Positions 12,582 through 24,560 of a stretch of 64,000 nucleotides of DNA are shown in pieces. The stretch lies in the NCBI RefSeq assembly GCF_963576615.1, contig NC_088708.1, positions 47,665,196 to 47,729,195 of the forward strand, read 5' to 3'. Each line of letters begins with the position of its first letter. The first letter of the stretch is position 1. This DNA is from Watersipora subatra (taxonomy: Eukaryota > Bryozoa > Gymnolaemata > Cheilostomatida > Watersiporidae). A program made the translations under genes and the position numbers. The notes beneath the pieces are model-generated. The model was not told the DNA's origin and did not search any database. It saw nothing but the letters and a program-made list of their open reading frames with translations.

Positions 12582-12898
12582 TGTAAAGGTTTTGTGCCCT
12601 GCCCTTTACTGCTCCAAAATACAAGACTCAGTGCAAGAGTTCATACATATATTTATCTGTTTAGTATAGAGTGGTTACAAGAATAGCATGCAACAAGTCA
12701 TACAACAGGCGCAGATCAGCTCTGCCTTCTCATCAGAGTGCGTGCTCTTATATAGTAAGAAGCCCCCTTCTTGTTCCACTTGGTTGGACTCAGCTTGGCT
12801 CGGCTCTCTTCATCTCATTATTCCGCATGATTGAGCTCAGCTTGGCTCAGCTTAGCTCAGTCCTAAGCTCAGCTCTCGGTGAATCACATTCCACAACA
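12582..12898. mobile_element. Solo-LTR-like insertion, 317 bp, ATAT target duplication
   Basis: It begins TGTAAAGG and ends CACAACA (TG...CA), with ATAT on both sides. The paralogous site at about 46838 reads GCATATAACTTACAG without the insert, giving a clean empty site. A TATA-like CTTATATAG lies near 12747. The GAGCTCAGCTTGGCTCAG-like tandem motif in its 3' part makes short spurious ORFs. Confidence 0.65.
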
Positions 12899-14824
12899 AT
12901 ATATCTTACAGAGTCCTCTTGAATGGTAAAATAAGAGCCACCAGAAAACTGAATAAAAAAAAAACAGAACTTTTGGCTGCAAACTCTGACAACAGCGGTT
13001 AGTCCTCTAACTTACATGTGATATTATCACACTGTTATTGCCCTGAGCACTCCTACTGCATATGTAGCTCACCTGCTGATACATGCCAGGTTTTAATATA
13101 TGCTTGATCTTATATAGTTCCTCTTTCATCTTTCACTCAGTTGGCTAACAGACTCATTGCTTATTTCATTTTTCCTTCCTTAGTTTTTTGATGCCGTGGA
13201 GTAAAACACAATATTATTCAAATTTAATTATTAAAATAACACGATTTAATGTCAATATAGTCAATAAAACAAAATTCATCCAAGATAAATAAATTATTTA
13301 AAATTTTAAACCACATTTCCTTATCATTGCCACTGTACTGCTTGCTATACACTTAGATTCATTGCATATAAATTTTTAAAAGTGTGCTACATTTAGCAGC
13401 TAATACTTCTGAATGAGTAATAATATATAGATTATCTGTAATATATATTACAGATAGACTATATATAAATCTCAAAGTTTGTCTGCCAGCTCTGATGTCT
13501 GCCTGTGTAGCTATAGCTATTCAAATCTTGGAATTAAAAGCTCACCTTGTGCTTTATTTGAACTAACACTGATTGCAACAGCAAGCTGGTGATATAATTG
13601 ACTAACCACGAATCTAAGATGGCTCTTATGATTAATAGCTCTTAATGTACACTCTCATACTGTACACACATTTTTTCCGGTTTTACGCGCTAGTTGATGT
13701 AATCATTGAAACTTCATTAACTCTATGAAACACCATGCTTTTCCATCCTCGCCATACTAGGGCTAATTTGTTTTCCGCAAAAAGATATCATCTTACTCAA
13801 CAATAAATTCTCTCTAAATTAAAATTTGGCAATTGCATCTCAGTTCAGTATCATTCTCAATAGTAAGAATGGGTTTGCAAACAGATAGGTGATGAAATTT
13901 TGATCAAAAGTTTCCTAAAACGCACACTAAAACTTCCTTCAAGTATGTTTTTAGTAAGCAAAATTCATTTAAGTTAGATTCAGTGATTATGTTACACGTC
14001 TGTCTCGAAGGTAAAAACTCCACGTAGTACATTGTAATGTTACGCTTTCTTGCAATTCGTAGCCACGAAATGCATTAAAGTTATTGTAAGTAATTATAGT
14101 TACTAAGGCTAACATATAGTTTTGTGACTTTTTATAATGGTGATGATTTTGAAGATTTTTACCAGGCAGTGATTGCATTAGATAGTTATTATGGGTTTCT
14201 ATATCACTCCATACGTCTATACAATATTTTCGCCTTATGATGCCAAAACTGAAATGAACTAAAATCATATAATACCAATAATATAATAAATCATGTATAC
14301 CAAATAGTTTTTCATTGTAATCATAGCAAAACAAACTATATTTAGCCACTACTTGCTAAAGATTTCACAATTACATTTAAACACCTTTACAATTTTTTTT
14401 TATTTATCTCAATAAAACACTTCTTTCATGATATGAAATTTAAAAGTTACAGCTGCTTGAAAAAGTGTAAAACTCTTTCCAGTTGTTTTTTTTCTTAATT
14501 CATTTGAACTGCACAAAAACATTTTCTATGATATGAAGTTTAAAAGTTAGAATGGTAAATGTTGTTAATGTTAAATAAAAATAAATTTAATGTCCAAAGA
14601 TTTTTTGTTACCTGGCAATCAAGGTCGGGCATTCAACTAGTAAAAGTATAAACACCAGATTGTTTGAGTGAATTATTTCTATATTACAGGTAACAAAAAT
14701 AGAGATACTTGATATTTTGAATGAATACCAGAGACAGTACCAGTAGCAAAAATATAGACACCAGTCAGTCTGAGTTTCATAGATATTGCAGCTGATGAAA
14801 GTATAAACACCTGAATGTCTGAGC

Positions 14825-14859
<35 letters not shown>

Positions 14860-15564
14860 TTATATATATAAATCTCAGTGTCTGTTGCCGTTTGTTCATT
14901 TATAGCGATAAGATTCTAGGAAGGAAAATTTGGCTTTGCGGAGGGTTTGATCATTGAGGGTTTGACATTGGCCAAATATAAAAATAATCAAATATATAAA
15001 TAAATGCCTTTATTCATACAGACATATTACTTTATTGGCAATAATTTTATTTCAAATAGAAATGTTTTTCAAATTATGTCATACAAAAATAATAAAAAAA
15101 GAAAAAGAAAAAAGGGCAACAGTTAGTTACTAAAATCGAATAAATAGTTTGACAAATAGTGTCTGAAATGCCTTTCTCTGCTGGGAGAACGAATATTATG
15201 TGGAGGTTTGTTAAAGCAGCTGGCTATGAAATTTTCAAAATAACTGGTAGTAGTTGGATGCAATTTGTTCGTGTTATCTAAGTTGAAATGCGTTGAGAAC
15301 TTGTAGTTGTCATGTAAAATACGATAACACAGACCATGAAAAATAAATGTGTAAATGTATAAATGTGTAATATAATATTTTATATATCACTTACAATGCC
15401 ATTGGTTTGTGATATAAGAAGATGTAGTCATTGATTGCATGATACTAAACAGAGATTGTACAAATGGTCAATATTCTGGAGCTGGTTGACATTTGAATAA
15501 ACAGAAACTTTGCAGATTTATAATATATTGAAAAATAACAGCGAACAATTTGATATGTTTACAG
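12899..15564. other. Intergenic region, no gene identified
   Basis: Positions 12899-13220 still match upstream of copy B (46850-47170), and the duplicated unit seems to end there. Beyond that are a short palindrome near 13430, a reversed CCCGG-family repeat relic (14380-14600), loosely repeated AGTATAAACACCAG motifs (14640-14820) and a TA tract. A 120-codon minus-strand frame at 13987-14349 has no recognisable features. Confidence 0.5.
14826..14872. repeat. (TA)n microsatellite
   Basis: An alternating TA tract of about 45 bp with one interruption. Confidence 0.9.
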
Positions 15565-15827
15565 AGAAATGGAAATAAAGGTGAAATGGTTAATTCCAGG
15601 AAGTGCAGAGCACAAAGTCCTTTGTGATGCGTTAGGGCAAGCGAGACTGCTAAACACATTGCGTTTGTTGAACCATGGTTCACACACTGGTGCTTTAGAA
15701 AACCTCCACAGCCTCATTAAGTTATGCACCAAAGCAAATATAGACTTTGATCCCTCAGGATATTTTACGAAAATCAAACTAGCAGTGACAGATCACAACA
15801 CGAATGTGGGAAGAGGAGTTCTGACTG
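15565..15827 (+). CDS. Exon of a transposon-type gene (HTG-LE-HS / DHN-NVGR motif domain)
   Basis: The open exon is flanked by acceptor TTTACAG (15558-15564) and donor CTG|GTAAGC at 15828. The frame from MEIKVKWLIPGSAEHKVL continues through HTGALENLHSLIK to KLAVTDHNTNVGRG with no stop. This H-T-G-x-L-E-x-x-H-S ... D-H-N-x-N pattern is one I associate with a family of transposon-derived proteins in fish, amphibians and invertebrates that carry C2H2 or THAP-like regions; I cannot name a domain accession. No other exons were found: upstream is repeat-rich and a TTAA element is inserted 165 bp downstream. It may be a recent relic. Confidence 0.45.
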
Positions 15828-16385
15828 GTAAGCTGTATCTACAATAAAATTATATATGGATTATTATACTACTCTTCAGCAGAGATACCACTTTTACAGC
15901 TTGTACAACATTAAAGATAAATTTATGCAGAAATTGTATTAACACAATTGATAACTGGCATTAAATTTTAATTATTATAAAGTATTTATTAAAGATGTAG
16001 TTGCGTCAAAAAAGTCAATTAGGACCCATAAAAGGCTAAAACATCAGCTACAATTTGATGCCATTTTTTTCTTTGTAGACCAACCCTGTCCAGAGATACA
16101 TGCGTTTGAATGAGGCCCTCTTTTAAAAAGCTCACGTTCCAGCGGGTGCCTATTTCGTGACGTCACAAGCAAGGTATCTGAAACGAAACCACGAGCAATA
16201 AATATGAGGTCGATTCGTTAGCCAATCATGCGTGCGAAATTTTTATATAGGCCGTAATAAATGTTATCACTCGTAAAACGCGTTGTCTGTGATCTCGAAG
16301 ATTCTCCTAATTAGAGAATTCATTCTCATTACGCGTTACAGATTCAACGCGTTTCAACAATTACTAAGCTATACATAGTTTTAAA

Positions 16386-16517
16386 ATGGCTTCAAGTTCG
16401 AGCGACCGCTACTCAGAGTTATCTGAGCAACTTTTAGTAAAAGATTAGAGTAGACAGCCTATGGCCAAAGCTGACAGGCGTCAGCAGCGTTTTGCTGCAG
16501 AAGAAGACAGAATGGAG
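16386..16517 (+). pseudogene. First-exon relic in the TTAA element
   Basis: ATG at 16386 starts MASSSSDRYSELSEQLLVKD and meets TAG at 16446. The same frame then continues as a charged stretch (QPMAKADRRQQRFAAEED) up to a possible donor GAG|GTAAAT near 16517. It probably belonged to the same gene as the 16930-17100 relic. Confidence 0.4.
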
Positions 16518-16929
16518 GTAAATTAACTTAGAGTCTTCCATACTTGAGTAAATGTGATATTTTTTATAGTCATAAATACATATACTAATTAATAAAATGA
16601 TAATTCTTTGCTATCTCCAATCATCGTTTCATAGCTTATCTGCCGTTTTACCTAGCTATAATATTTTTTTCGAATTTTCTTTGGTAAATTAGAGTCATGA
16701 TTACAAATTATTATCACTCGTAGGAAGTGGGTAAAATCGATTGATCATTGCAAGTCTTTAATTTCCAGAACCAAAGCTTCGAATCGTTGGCTTGGCGTAC
16801 TTGTGCCTTTATTAAATGTTTATTCGTTTTTAAAATTACACTCACAATCTATTTAACTCCCAATTTGGAAGCTGTCAATAGATACGCTTTAGAATGACAT
16901 ATATTTATTGCATTTTTTTTACTGATTAC

Positions 16930-17100
16930 AGAATGTTTATGTCGTCCCACCAGCCGAAGAAGCTTTGTCAGTGTGGAAACTGCCATAAAGTGGAACGAGA
17001 GACTTGAATGCGTGCTGCATAAGCCATGATGCTTTGTTTGAGTTTGTTGCAATAGATGAATTTGTCTTATTGTATCAGCTAATACTATCTGAGTGGCCAC
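16930..17100 (+). pseudogene. P2RX7C-like zinc domain relic, frameshifted
   Basis: After TTACAG, one frame reads KKLCQCGNCHKVERET and then stops. The next frame continues with CCISHDALFEFVAIDEFVLL. Together they follow the P2RX7C layout (CxCGxC, CC, then a C-I-x-H-x-x-F segment), a cysteine-rich domain first seen at the P2X7 receptor C-terminus and common in invertebrate orphan and transposon genes. At least one frameshift and one stop make it non-functional. It sits inside the 2-kb TTAA element, suggesting transposon carriage. Confidence 0.5.
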
Positions 17101-17224
17101 GACTTGATGAATATTTTTAATAAAAGTTTTATGCCGAGATGAAAATATTTTTGCTTGTAAAAATTATATAATAAAATAATATTGTTGAAGATAATGCAAA
17201 ACATGATTTGCAGAATATTGTAGT

Positions 17225-17295
17225 GAATCGGATATGGTATATGGGTGTCCGCAGAACTGGAGAATGTGAGTTCAAATCCAGTTTGCAGCAGACTT
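17225..17295 (+). repeat. tRNA-like (SINE-type) fragment
   Basis: GAGTTCAAATCCAG near 17269 resembles a tRNA B box. The A-box side is weak and no cloverleaf could be closed. It may be a decayed tRNA-derived SINE inside the TTAA element. Confidence 0.25.
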
Positions 17296-17988
17296 CTCAT
17301 CCTTAAAACTCTATCCCTGTCTATATTCTTTTCAAAGAGGTGGCTTGCTTATTTCACTTATCTAGTATTCGGTAAGAATACTACTAGTAAGAAACTAGTA
17401 CGTAGGCAATAGGTAATAGGCGACATAATGTGGGCGGGGCTTATGGGAGGCTGTATATCGTTTGTATGGGTAGCTGCAGAACTGTGCTGATACAAAGACC
17501 GCGTTCTACAAAAGTGACTTGACAGAATTACCGTAGACTGGTAGAATTGGTAGTCGGTACCCAAATGTTTACACAACATTTGGAGAAAGTGAGTAGAACA
17601 AATTTTCAATTTTCGTTATTTGAGGCCTTTGAAACATTCATAATAATGCATCTGTAGCAGGATTTAAAATTTTATTCTAGCCAACATGAGCAAATACAAA
17701 ATAAGATATATGCCAATAGAGCCGCGTAAGACTAGACTTTTATCGCAAATACCCGAAGTGAATTCGAGAGATAGAGACAGGTTGCCAAACGCGTGACATC
17801 ATTTTGGGCAAGTCTGAGCACGTTTTGGTGGCCTGAGCGTTTTTACGGCGATCAGATTTTTTCGGTTTTAATCTTCAAATATCTTGGCAATGCAATCGTG
17901 TAACACAACAAACAACATATCAACTGATAGAGAAAAAAAAATGCTTTCTTTTAAGATCAACTTAAATTTGACGCAACTACATCTTTAA

Positions 17989-18841
17989 AGATAGCGATAT
18001 AGGGAACTGAAGATGACAGTCTATTACTCTAAAGAAGCTAGAGGCTTTGCACAAGAAATGTATATGCTGAAAAGAGGTTTGAATTTCGAAGAGAGCTTTT
18101 AAAGATTATCTGTAAGAAATCTATGGGATCAACTCCAAAAGTACCTGCAGTAAGTCATACCTAAACTGCAATGTATGAAAAGCACATTTTGTACCAAGAT
18201 GTTGGTTCAATAAGTCACTGTCACACAGTCTGCAGAATAATGCATGAACATACAGTCACCATGCAGTCTTAAATTACCCTAACACTGTACTGTGTGACAT
18301 TCTGAAATTAGTATGATGATGGTGTAAAAACACACAAAAATTTCAGCCAGTTTGTTATAATTTTAATTGCTCTACATGTAGATAATAGCTATATTGTGAA
18401 TAAATATTATATGAATTGGAGGACAGAGCAGCTCCACTTTCAAAACATCTTTCAAAGCTAGATGGTAGAACAGCAATAGAAATGCACAGGTCAAGATTTA
18501 CATGAAAGTTATACCCAATCCTTAGTAGTTCTATATGAGGTATCGTTTTGATAAAATTAATATAACAGGCTATTAAAATTATAAATATTATGTTGTTCTT
18601 TGTATAACATGATTTAGATTTATGTAACGTAAGCTGTTAAATGTGGTGTTTTTATGTCATGGCACAAGACAAATGATTGAAATATAATTATTTATCAAAC
18701 CACACATTATGATTGTATTATTTTGTTAAAATCACTTATTCACTGTACAAGACATGAACATCAGCTAAGTAAAGATGCTGTCAGATTCAGTTAAAATATT
18801 TCTGAAAACCATGTTTTTCTCAACTCACAACTGAACTTACA
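17989..18841. other. Intergenic, nothing identified
   Basis: AT-rich sequence without splice-flanked open frames or repeats matching elsewhere in the window. Confidence 0.4.
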
Positions 18842-19042
18842 TTAATTTCCTTCATCCATAATAAAAAGCTCCACTTCATCTGCGTCATTCTGATCATCAT
18901 CTTCTGATTCTACATTTTTGAAGCCTACATAACTCCCATTTGGATCAGGCAACATTATGTAGAAAACAACGCATGAAGGAATAACTTTTCGGTTTTTTTT
19001 CCAAGGTACCCGTAGACAAGAAAGGGGTAGTTGTTTTAGCAT
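18842..19042 (-). pseudogene. P2RX7C-like C-terminal exon relic
   Basis: The minus-strand frame reads WKKNRKVIPSCVV, then LPDPNGSYVGFK and an acidic tail (ESEDDDQNDADE), stopping at 18844. The R-K-V-I-P-S-C-V-V ... G-x-Y-x-G-F pattern is the typical end of the P2RX7C domain. The true exon probably starts near 19010 (after AG on the minus strand). No partner exons are visible on this strand, so I call it a relic. It is a separate copy from the plus-strand relic at 16930. Confidence 0.5.
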
Positions 19043-19499
19043 TGAGTCTTTTAGCCTTCATATTGTGAACGTAATAAAAGAACGATAGAAATAAATTATA
19101 GTTGAAATTTTTTAGCGAAACGTTTTAGCAATGACGATCATAGAGCGTGTTCTATATGTGCACTTGTTTTCGGGTTGTCACAATTGCGGAGACGTGCGGT
19201 CTCCATAACATTGGATAATAACGAATCAAGTCAAACGCTATGTTTCGCGTGATTGGATGATTGATTAAGAATCAGTGTACCCAGTGGCGAGTCCGTTTCA
19301 CACTCATTTTCGCAATGGCGTTATCTAACCGATTTTTGCAAAATATGCAGTCGGAAAAAGACTCCATACTCAGTTATATGTGAATGCACGGGCATTTTTT
19401 GTTTTTAAAATATTATTCTTAGTATTTATCTGTTGTAAGAAACAATTTGTATTTTGTTAAACGTAGTAATTTACACAAAACAAATAGGGTAAAAGTTGG

Positions 19500-22437
19500 C
19501 CTTGCTCAGTAAATTGTGTTCACTTTCCCTTTAAATTTAAGAGCCAAGCTGTGTCGAAGGTTTTCATTAGTAGGCCTATTATAAAAAAGGAAATGCAATT
19601 TTTGTAAATTAATTGTCATGTGATTTGAAGTATACCAGTTGCTGGTAATTTGCATGATGAGATTATGGTTCACCTGTATAAGTTGCATATCTTGTGATGA
19701 CTCACAAAGACAGTATCATCGGCATAGACAAAGCCTCTTGGAATAAGTCTGAGAAGATCATTGATATATATTAAAAACAATACTGAAGCAATAAGAGACC
19801 CCTGTGGAACACCAACATCTATTTCTTGTGTCAAGGATTCTTTGTCATTCATGAGAACTTTTTGACGACTTTTGTGAAAATAGGATTAAAGTATAATTTG
19901 CAGCGATTCACTTCTAATAAAAATTTCAGTTTATAAAATAATATTTTGTGATTGGCACAGTCAAAAGTTTTGCCAAAACCCAAAAAAATTAAGCAAGTTT
20001 TTTCACCCTTTGTTTTAAGATCTAAACAGTCTGAGATCAGTTTACGAACGGCATCAGCGCATGAGTGGCTTTTTTGAAACCACACTGATAAGGGTATAAA
20101 ATATCATTTTTGGACAAATGAGAGTAGATGTGGATATTTAAGTGCTTTTCAAAAACTTTATATTAAATAAGGAGTACTGAGATAGGGTGGAAATTTGATG
20201 GGTTGCTATGATCTCCTCCTTTGAACAATGGAGTAACCCGTGTTTGCTACCATGCCGAAGGAAAACTGCCATCAATCAATATTCTGTTTAACATATCAGT
20301 GATAGTAGGTACAATGACTAGAAGAGTTGCTTTTAACATTTTTACAGAAGTATTGCTTAAGCCTTTTGCTTTTAATTTACATGTAGGTATTTTACTGATG
20401 AATTTCACAATATCACTAGAAATTCCCCTGTCATACAGCCCACGACCAAAGTGATAATGGAAAAAAGAAATGGTACTGCTGGTTGTTGAAAAAAGTTTAA
20501 TTTCAGTGTATCCTCACATTAATACCACTTACAAAGCGGTATTAATAATATGGCTTGTCCTGTGGTATCATAATGAGAGTGGTCATTTTAAAAGCACTCA
20601 GGCAGTGGTATTAATTAGCACCACTTGTGATGTGATATTAACTAATACCACAGTATGAGTGGTAGGAAATAATGATTTGTCTTTTGGACAAATACTATAT
20701 AATTATAATATATAATATTATAATATATCATTATAATATTATTGATCTTTCTGTTCTGTAAACTTTCTAACACTCGCGCTTATTTTGTGTAAAAGATGAT
20801 GTGTTACCATGAAATGACAAGCCTACTAAATTGCTATAGTCATAGAATATCCACAGTGACTGTCAAGCCAGTATGGGGGTTGGTTTGGGTTTTATTTGCT
20901 ACCACACCACAAGTGGTACTAAACTAATACCACTGCTTGAGCGGTTCTAAACAATGCTATAATTATGTTGCTGCATTCTAGATATTTTATAATAAATCAT
21001 CAAGATAAATATCTCTGTATGAGTGATGCTAACAAAACCACATCATGAATGGTACGAATAATACCTGCTAATAAGTGGTATTAGTGGTGCCATCTAAACC
21101 ACTTATTTAGTGATACTAAGATGATACTAGGATACTAGGATGATCTCTTTAATTTACATGTACATGTAGGTGTGTTACTGATGAAGTTTACAATATCATA
21201 AGGAGTAAATTTTGGAAACTTATTCAAAGTGGTCTTCCACTCAGTGTTTTAATAAGAAAAATAAGGATTTGATGACGATAAAACTGAACTTGAAAGATTA
21301 CTTGCAATAGATACAAAATGTGAGGTAAGTTCTGAAGCTGTCAAAAAAGTGTCACAGCCTTGAGGTTTCTTATCTTTCACAACCAAAGTTTGCTAAAGTA
21401 CCGCTATCACCGAGCTTTGACTGTATAACAAGTTTGTCAATACACTTTGTTTTTTTTTCTTTAAATGAGATTTGCGACAAAATTGCCTGTTCTTTGTAAG
21501 CAGTCTAATCTCTGCAGTTTTCATTTTGTCTCTCAACTTAATGTTTTGCCGTACGTCTTTGTCAAGCCAGATAAATAAAGATTCTGACTTGAGGTTTTTA
21601 GTTTTGAGAAGTGCCAAATTATTGACAGCTAAAGAAAATTTTGATTAAATAGATTAATTTTGTCATTAATGTTCTTTTTAATCAGGATATCATTTTATCT
21701 GAGGAGAAAATTGATTTGAAATATTGTCAAGCACAAATCTGGAGTAATCTCTATAAGTGATATTCGAGGAAATGAGTTATGCGTGACACCAATGTTTTTT
21801 ACAATAAACACCAAATTATGATCACTCAGTGATAATTTAAGAATTCCAGAAAACTTGGCGTGATGAGAAAAGTTTGTGTAAACATGATCAATTAATGTGA
21901 AGGAGTTTGCAGTTATTTTGGTTGGTTCACCAATCAGCTGTTTTAAAGAAAATGGATTACATATTCTGCGTTTCCAATTGGACCCCTCTTTTGTGTTCAA
22001 CAAGTTGACATTGAAATCATCCAGTATCCAAATTTCTTCAGTGTTGCTGTAACACTTTTTTATGAAGTTCGAAACTTTGTTATCCAATCAAGTGTTGAAT
22101 TTGGGGGTCTATAAACAAAAAACGCTATGTAAGGTCTCGAAATGACTAGAATGACTTTAATGGAATGACTATCAGCATCAATTTCATTATTTGCAAATTC
22201 CAAATGCTTGAAATTAATGAAGTGCCGAATATATCATAACAAGCCACTACCCTGGTTATAGTTCTTATTTCTTATCATATTGTAACCGGAAATTTTTAAG
22301 TAATCATCACCATTTTTTGCTCCAAAAAATGCCTCAGAAACACAAATACTTTTGATTCTATACTTTAAAATTAAATACTTGACTTCATATATTTTGGAAG
22401 ATAAACCTCTAATATTCCAAATAGAATGTAAAATCCT
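19500..22437 (-). mobile_element. Degraded non-LTR retrotransposon (APE endonuclease + RT)
   Basis: Reading on the minus strand from 22437: an endonuclease-like start (WNIRGLSSK), then ILDDFNVNLLN, LIDHVYTN and LSDHNLVF (about 22040-21790), as in APE-type LINE endonucleases. A linker follows (IKLRDKMKTAEIRL, 21540). Then reverse transcriptase: CADAVRKLISDCLDL and a KTFDCANHKIL box (20030-19940), GVPQGS (19796-19813) and YADD (19715-19726). Many stops and frameshifts break it, so it cannot be active. A foreign block (20416-21147) interrupts it. The clade is unresolved; the layout fits Jockey/CR1-like LINEs. Confidence 0.85.
20416..21147. mobile_element. Insertion within the LINE, flanked by a 45-51-bp direct repeat
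   Basis: LINE sequence TTTAATTTACATGTAGGT...CAATATCA occurs at both 20371-20415 and 21148-21198. Between them is unrelated DNA with repeated CCACTT / GTGGTATTA motifs. Its first 80 bp match 4503-4583. The class is unknown. Confidence 0.5.
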
Positions 22438-24257
22438 TTAGAGAGACCCATTATTTAAAAGGTTCAGCATGACATAAACAATGTGCCGATGGTATACTCA
22501 TTCAATGTGGTCGAATATTGAATGTGAGCGCTGATTGAATATATGATGAAGAATTGGATGAAGAAAGTGTTGAAAGCTCAACAATGCACTTTGTTTATAT
22601 TTGCTCATTAAGAGCCTTATTTTGTTCTTCTGTGAAGGCGGTTAATATCTGTTCATAGTGGGAAAAGAAGAAGTAAAGATCTGTAAGCTTTTTCACATGT
22701 ATTCTACTCGTAGTGTTGTACAAGTTCACAGTATACAAGGCTAAAGCACCTGAGTGAACGACGAGACCAGGATGGTCTATATTCTCCTGATGGACTTCGC
22801 TTATTGTTGAATAATAGGTAAATCACGAAACCATGTTTGAACACTTCAAAGCTGGGAGCAGTACCATATATGACTATCTGTGAGTTTTTAGGCTTACCCA
22901 GAATGGCGTCGGTAGTTTTAGTCCTTTCAGTGTAATCTATTTTTTGTGCAGATATTTGATTCTAGACAATGTGTATGGCTGCTGATTAGACTTTATTATT
23001 TCACTTGTTTTTTTTTAGAAGCCTGACTGTCCAATTCGTTTATCTGCCCTTTTTTATTAGTATCAGAAAATATTTTTTTCCTTATTTTGATTTATTCCCC
23101 ATTTTTAATGAATGTTTTCAAACTTTAAAAGAGCACAAATTTTGCCGATTTTTATTTAAAAGTTAAAATTTTAGGTGTTGTATACGTATGTTAAATAAAA
23201 ATGAATTTTCCGTGCAAAAACTTTTTTATTCCTTGTGCACCGTCTGGTAGTTAGTTAGTATGACAGATGATGGGAGTATAGACACCAGCTTGTCTAAGAA
23301 AATGGTGTATACATTACATAATAAGCCGAAAGCTCACAGAACAAGTTTTAGAATGATATATCTATGAACAATGAATTTGTTTAATCTGCTTTTATCAAAA
23401 TTTAAATGCAAAGTTTATGCCTGAATTACATATCAAAGTCATTGGTTTTTGCTTTAAAGTTTTTTTAACAAAATTAAATTAATTACTTCAATTTACCACA
23501 AAAGCCTTGCATTTGGTTTATGCAGCACTCAAAAGGCAAAACAACTGATTTATGTTCAATGTCCAGTTCGGAGACATCCTACTCAAAGCTCATAATATCA
23601 ACATGGTGCCTCATTTAATAGTAATAAATTTCAACTAAATTTTTGCGTTCATAAATATAGTTAATTAAAGTTCTTACTATTAATATGCATTCGAAAGGCC
23701 AACATATCTTAATACTTAATTTAGCAATTTTCAGGAGATTATTTGAGATCTGTGGAATTCTTTAAAACTGATTATGTTTGATACCAATTTTCAAGGTTTG
23801 GTAATTAGCAGCATATGGTTTCGTTCCGTAAAACTCATAAAATATCAATCCATCTGCTTGGACTTAGTCTAAAGTAAAATGAGTTGGTTTAATATTTTAC
23901 AGCAATAACATAAGGTGTGTAGTGATCTCTACACACATTATTTTATTGTTGTGATAATACAATAAATCGACAGTGCTTCCTAGTTGTTAACTGTTTGAAG
24001 AACTTGCAAACAAATATTTGCTTTCATTATGTCTTTGTGTAGTCAATGTTTGTCTTTTTAATAAGGTAGTGTCTGCATAGCTATTGTTGGTTTCTAGATT
24101 TTTGTAGTCTGTATAGCCAATGTTTGCGATTGGAAAAGTGCTCTCAAATCCTATTTTGCACATTTAACAAAGTTATAAAATCGGCAATGACAACCAGTTT
24201 AGTTGTCTATGAACAAACTGATGATTTCACATCTATATATATAATTCTCAAAGTGTT
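22438..24257. other. Intergenic, nothing gene-like
   Basis: AT-rich sequence. Positions 23130-23300 faintly resemble the reversed CCCGG-family repeat and the AGTATAGACACCAG motif seen at 14.6-14.8 kb. No supported coding region. Confidence 0.4.
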
Positions 24258-24560
24258 TGAGTGTGTGTGTGTGTGCGTGTGTGTGCGTGCGTGTGTGTGT
24301 GCGCGTGAATGCGTGTGTGTGTTTGTGTGTGAATGCGTGCGTGTGTTTGTGCGTGAATGCGTGTGCGTGTGTGTGTGCGTGTGTGTGTGTGTGCGTGTGC
24401 GTGTGTGTTTGTGCGCGTGCGTGCGTGTGTGTGTGTGCGTGTGTGTGTGTGCGCGTGTGTGTGTGCGTGTGTGTTTGTGCGCGTGCGTGCGTGCGTGTGT
24501 GTGTGTGCGTGTGTGCGTGTGTGTGTGTGCGTGTGTGTGGTTCCTGCGTGAGTGTGTGTG
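24258..24560. repeat. Compound (GT)n/(GCGT)n microsatellite
   Basis: About 300 bp of alternating purine-pyrimidine sequence, TGTGTG broken by GCGTGC, TGAATGCG and TTTG variants, with a loose higher-order pattern. Long Cys/Val/Arg-rich ORFs across it are artefacts. Confidence 0.95.

Larger units (their letters stand above)
15993..17984. mobile_element. TTAA-target DNA transposon, 1.99 kb, AGATGTAGTTGCGTCAAA TIRs
   Basis: Both ends read AGATGTAGTTGCGTCAAA in inverted orientation with TTAA immediately outside (15989-15992, 17985-17988), the target preference of piggyBac-type elements. A truncated relative occupies about 25660-25924. It carries coding relics (16386-16517 and 16930-17100) but no recognisable transposase. 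Confidence 0.8.

Noticed and set aside
13987..14349. 120-codon minus ORF as a gene
   Set aside because: No recognisable motif, splice site or paralogous copy; AT-rich sequence of this length can be open by chance.
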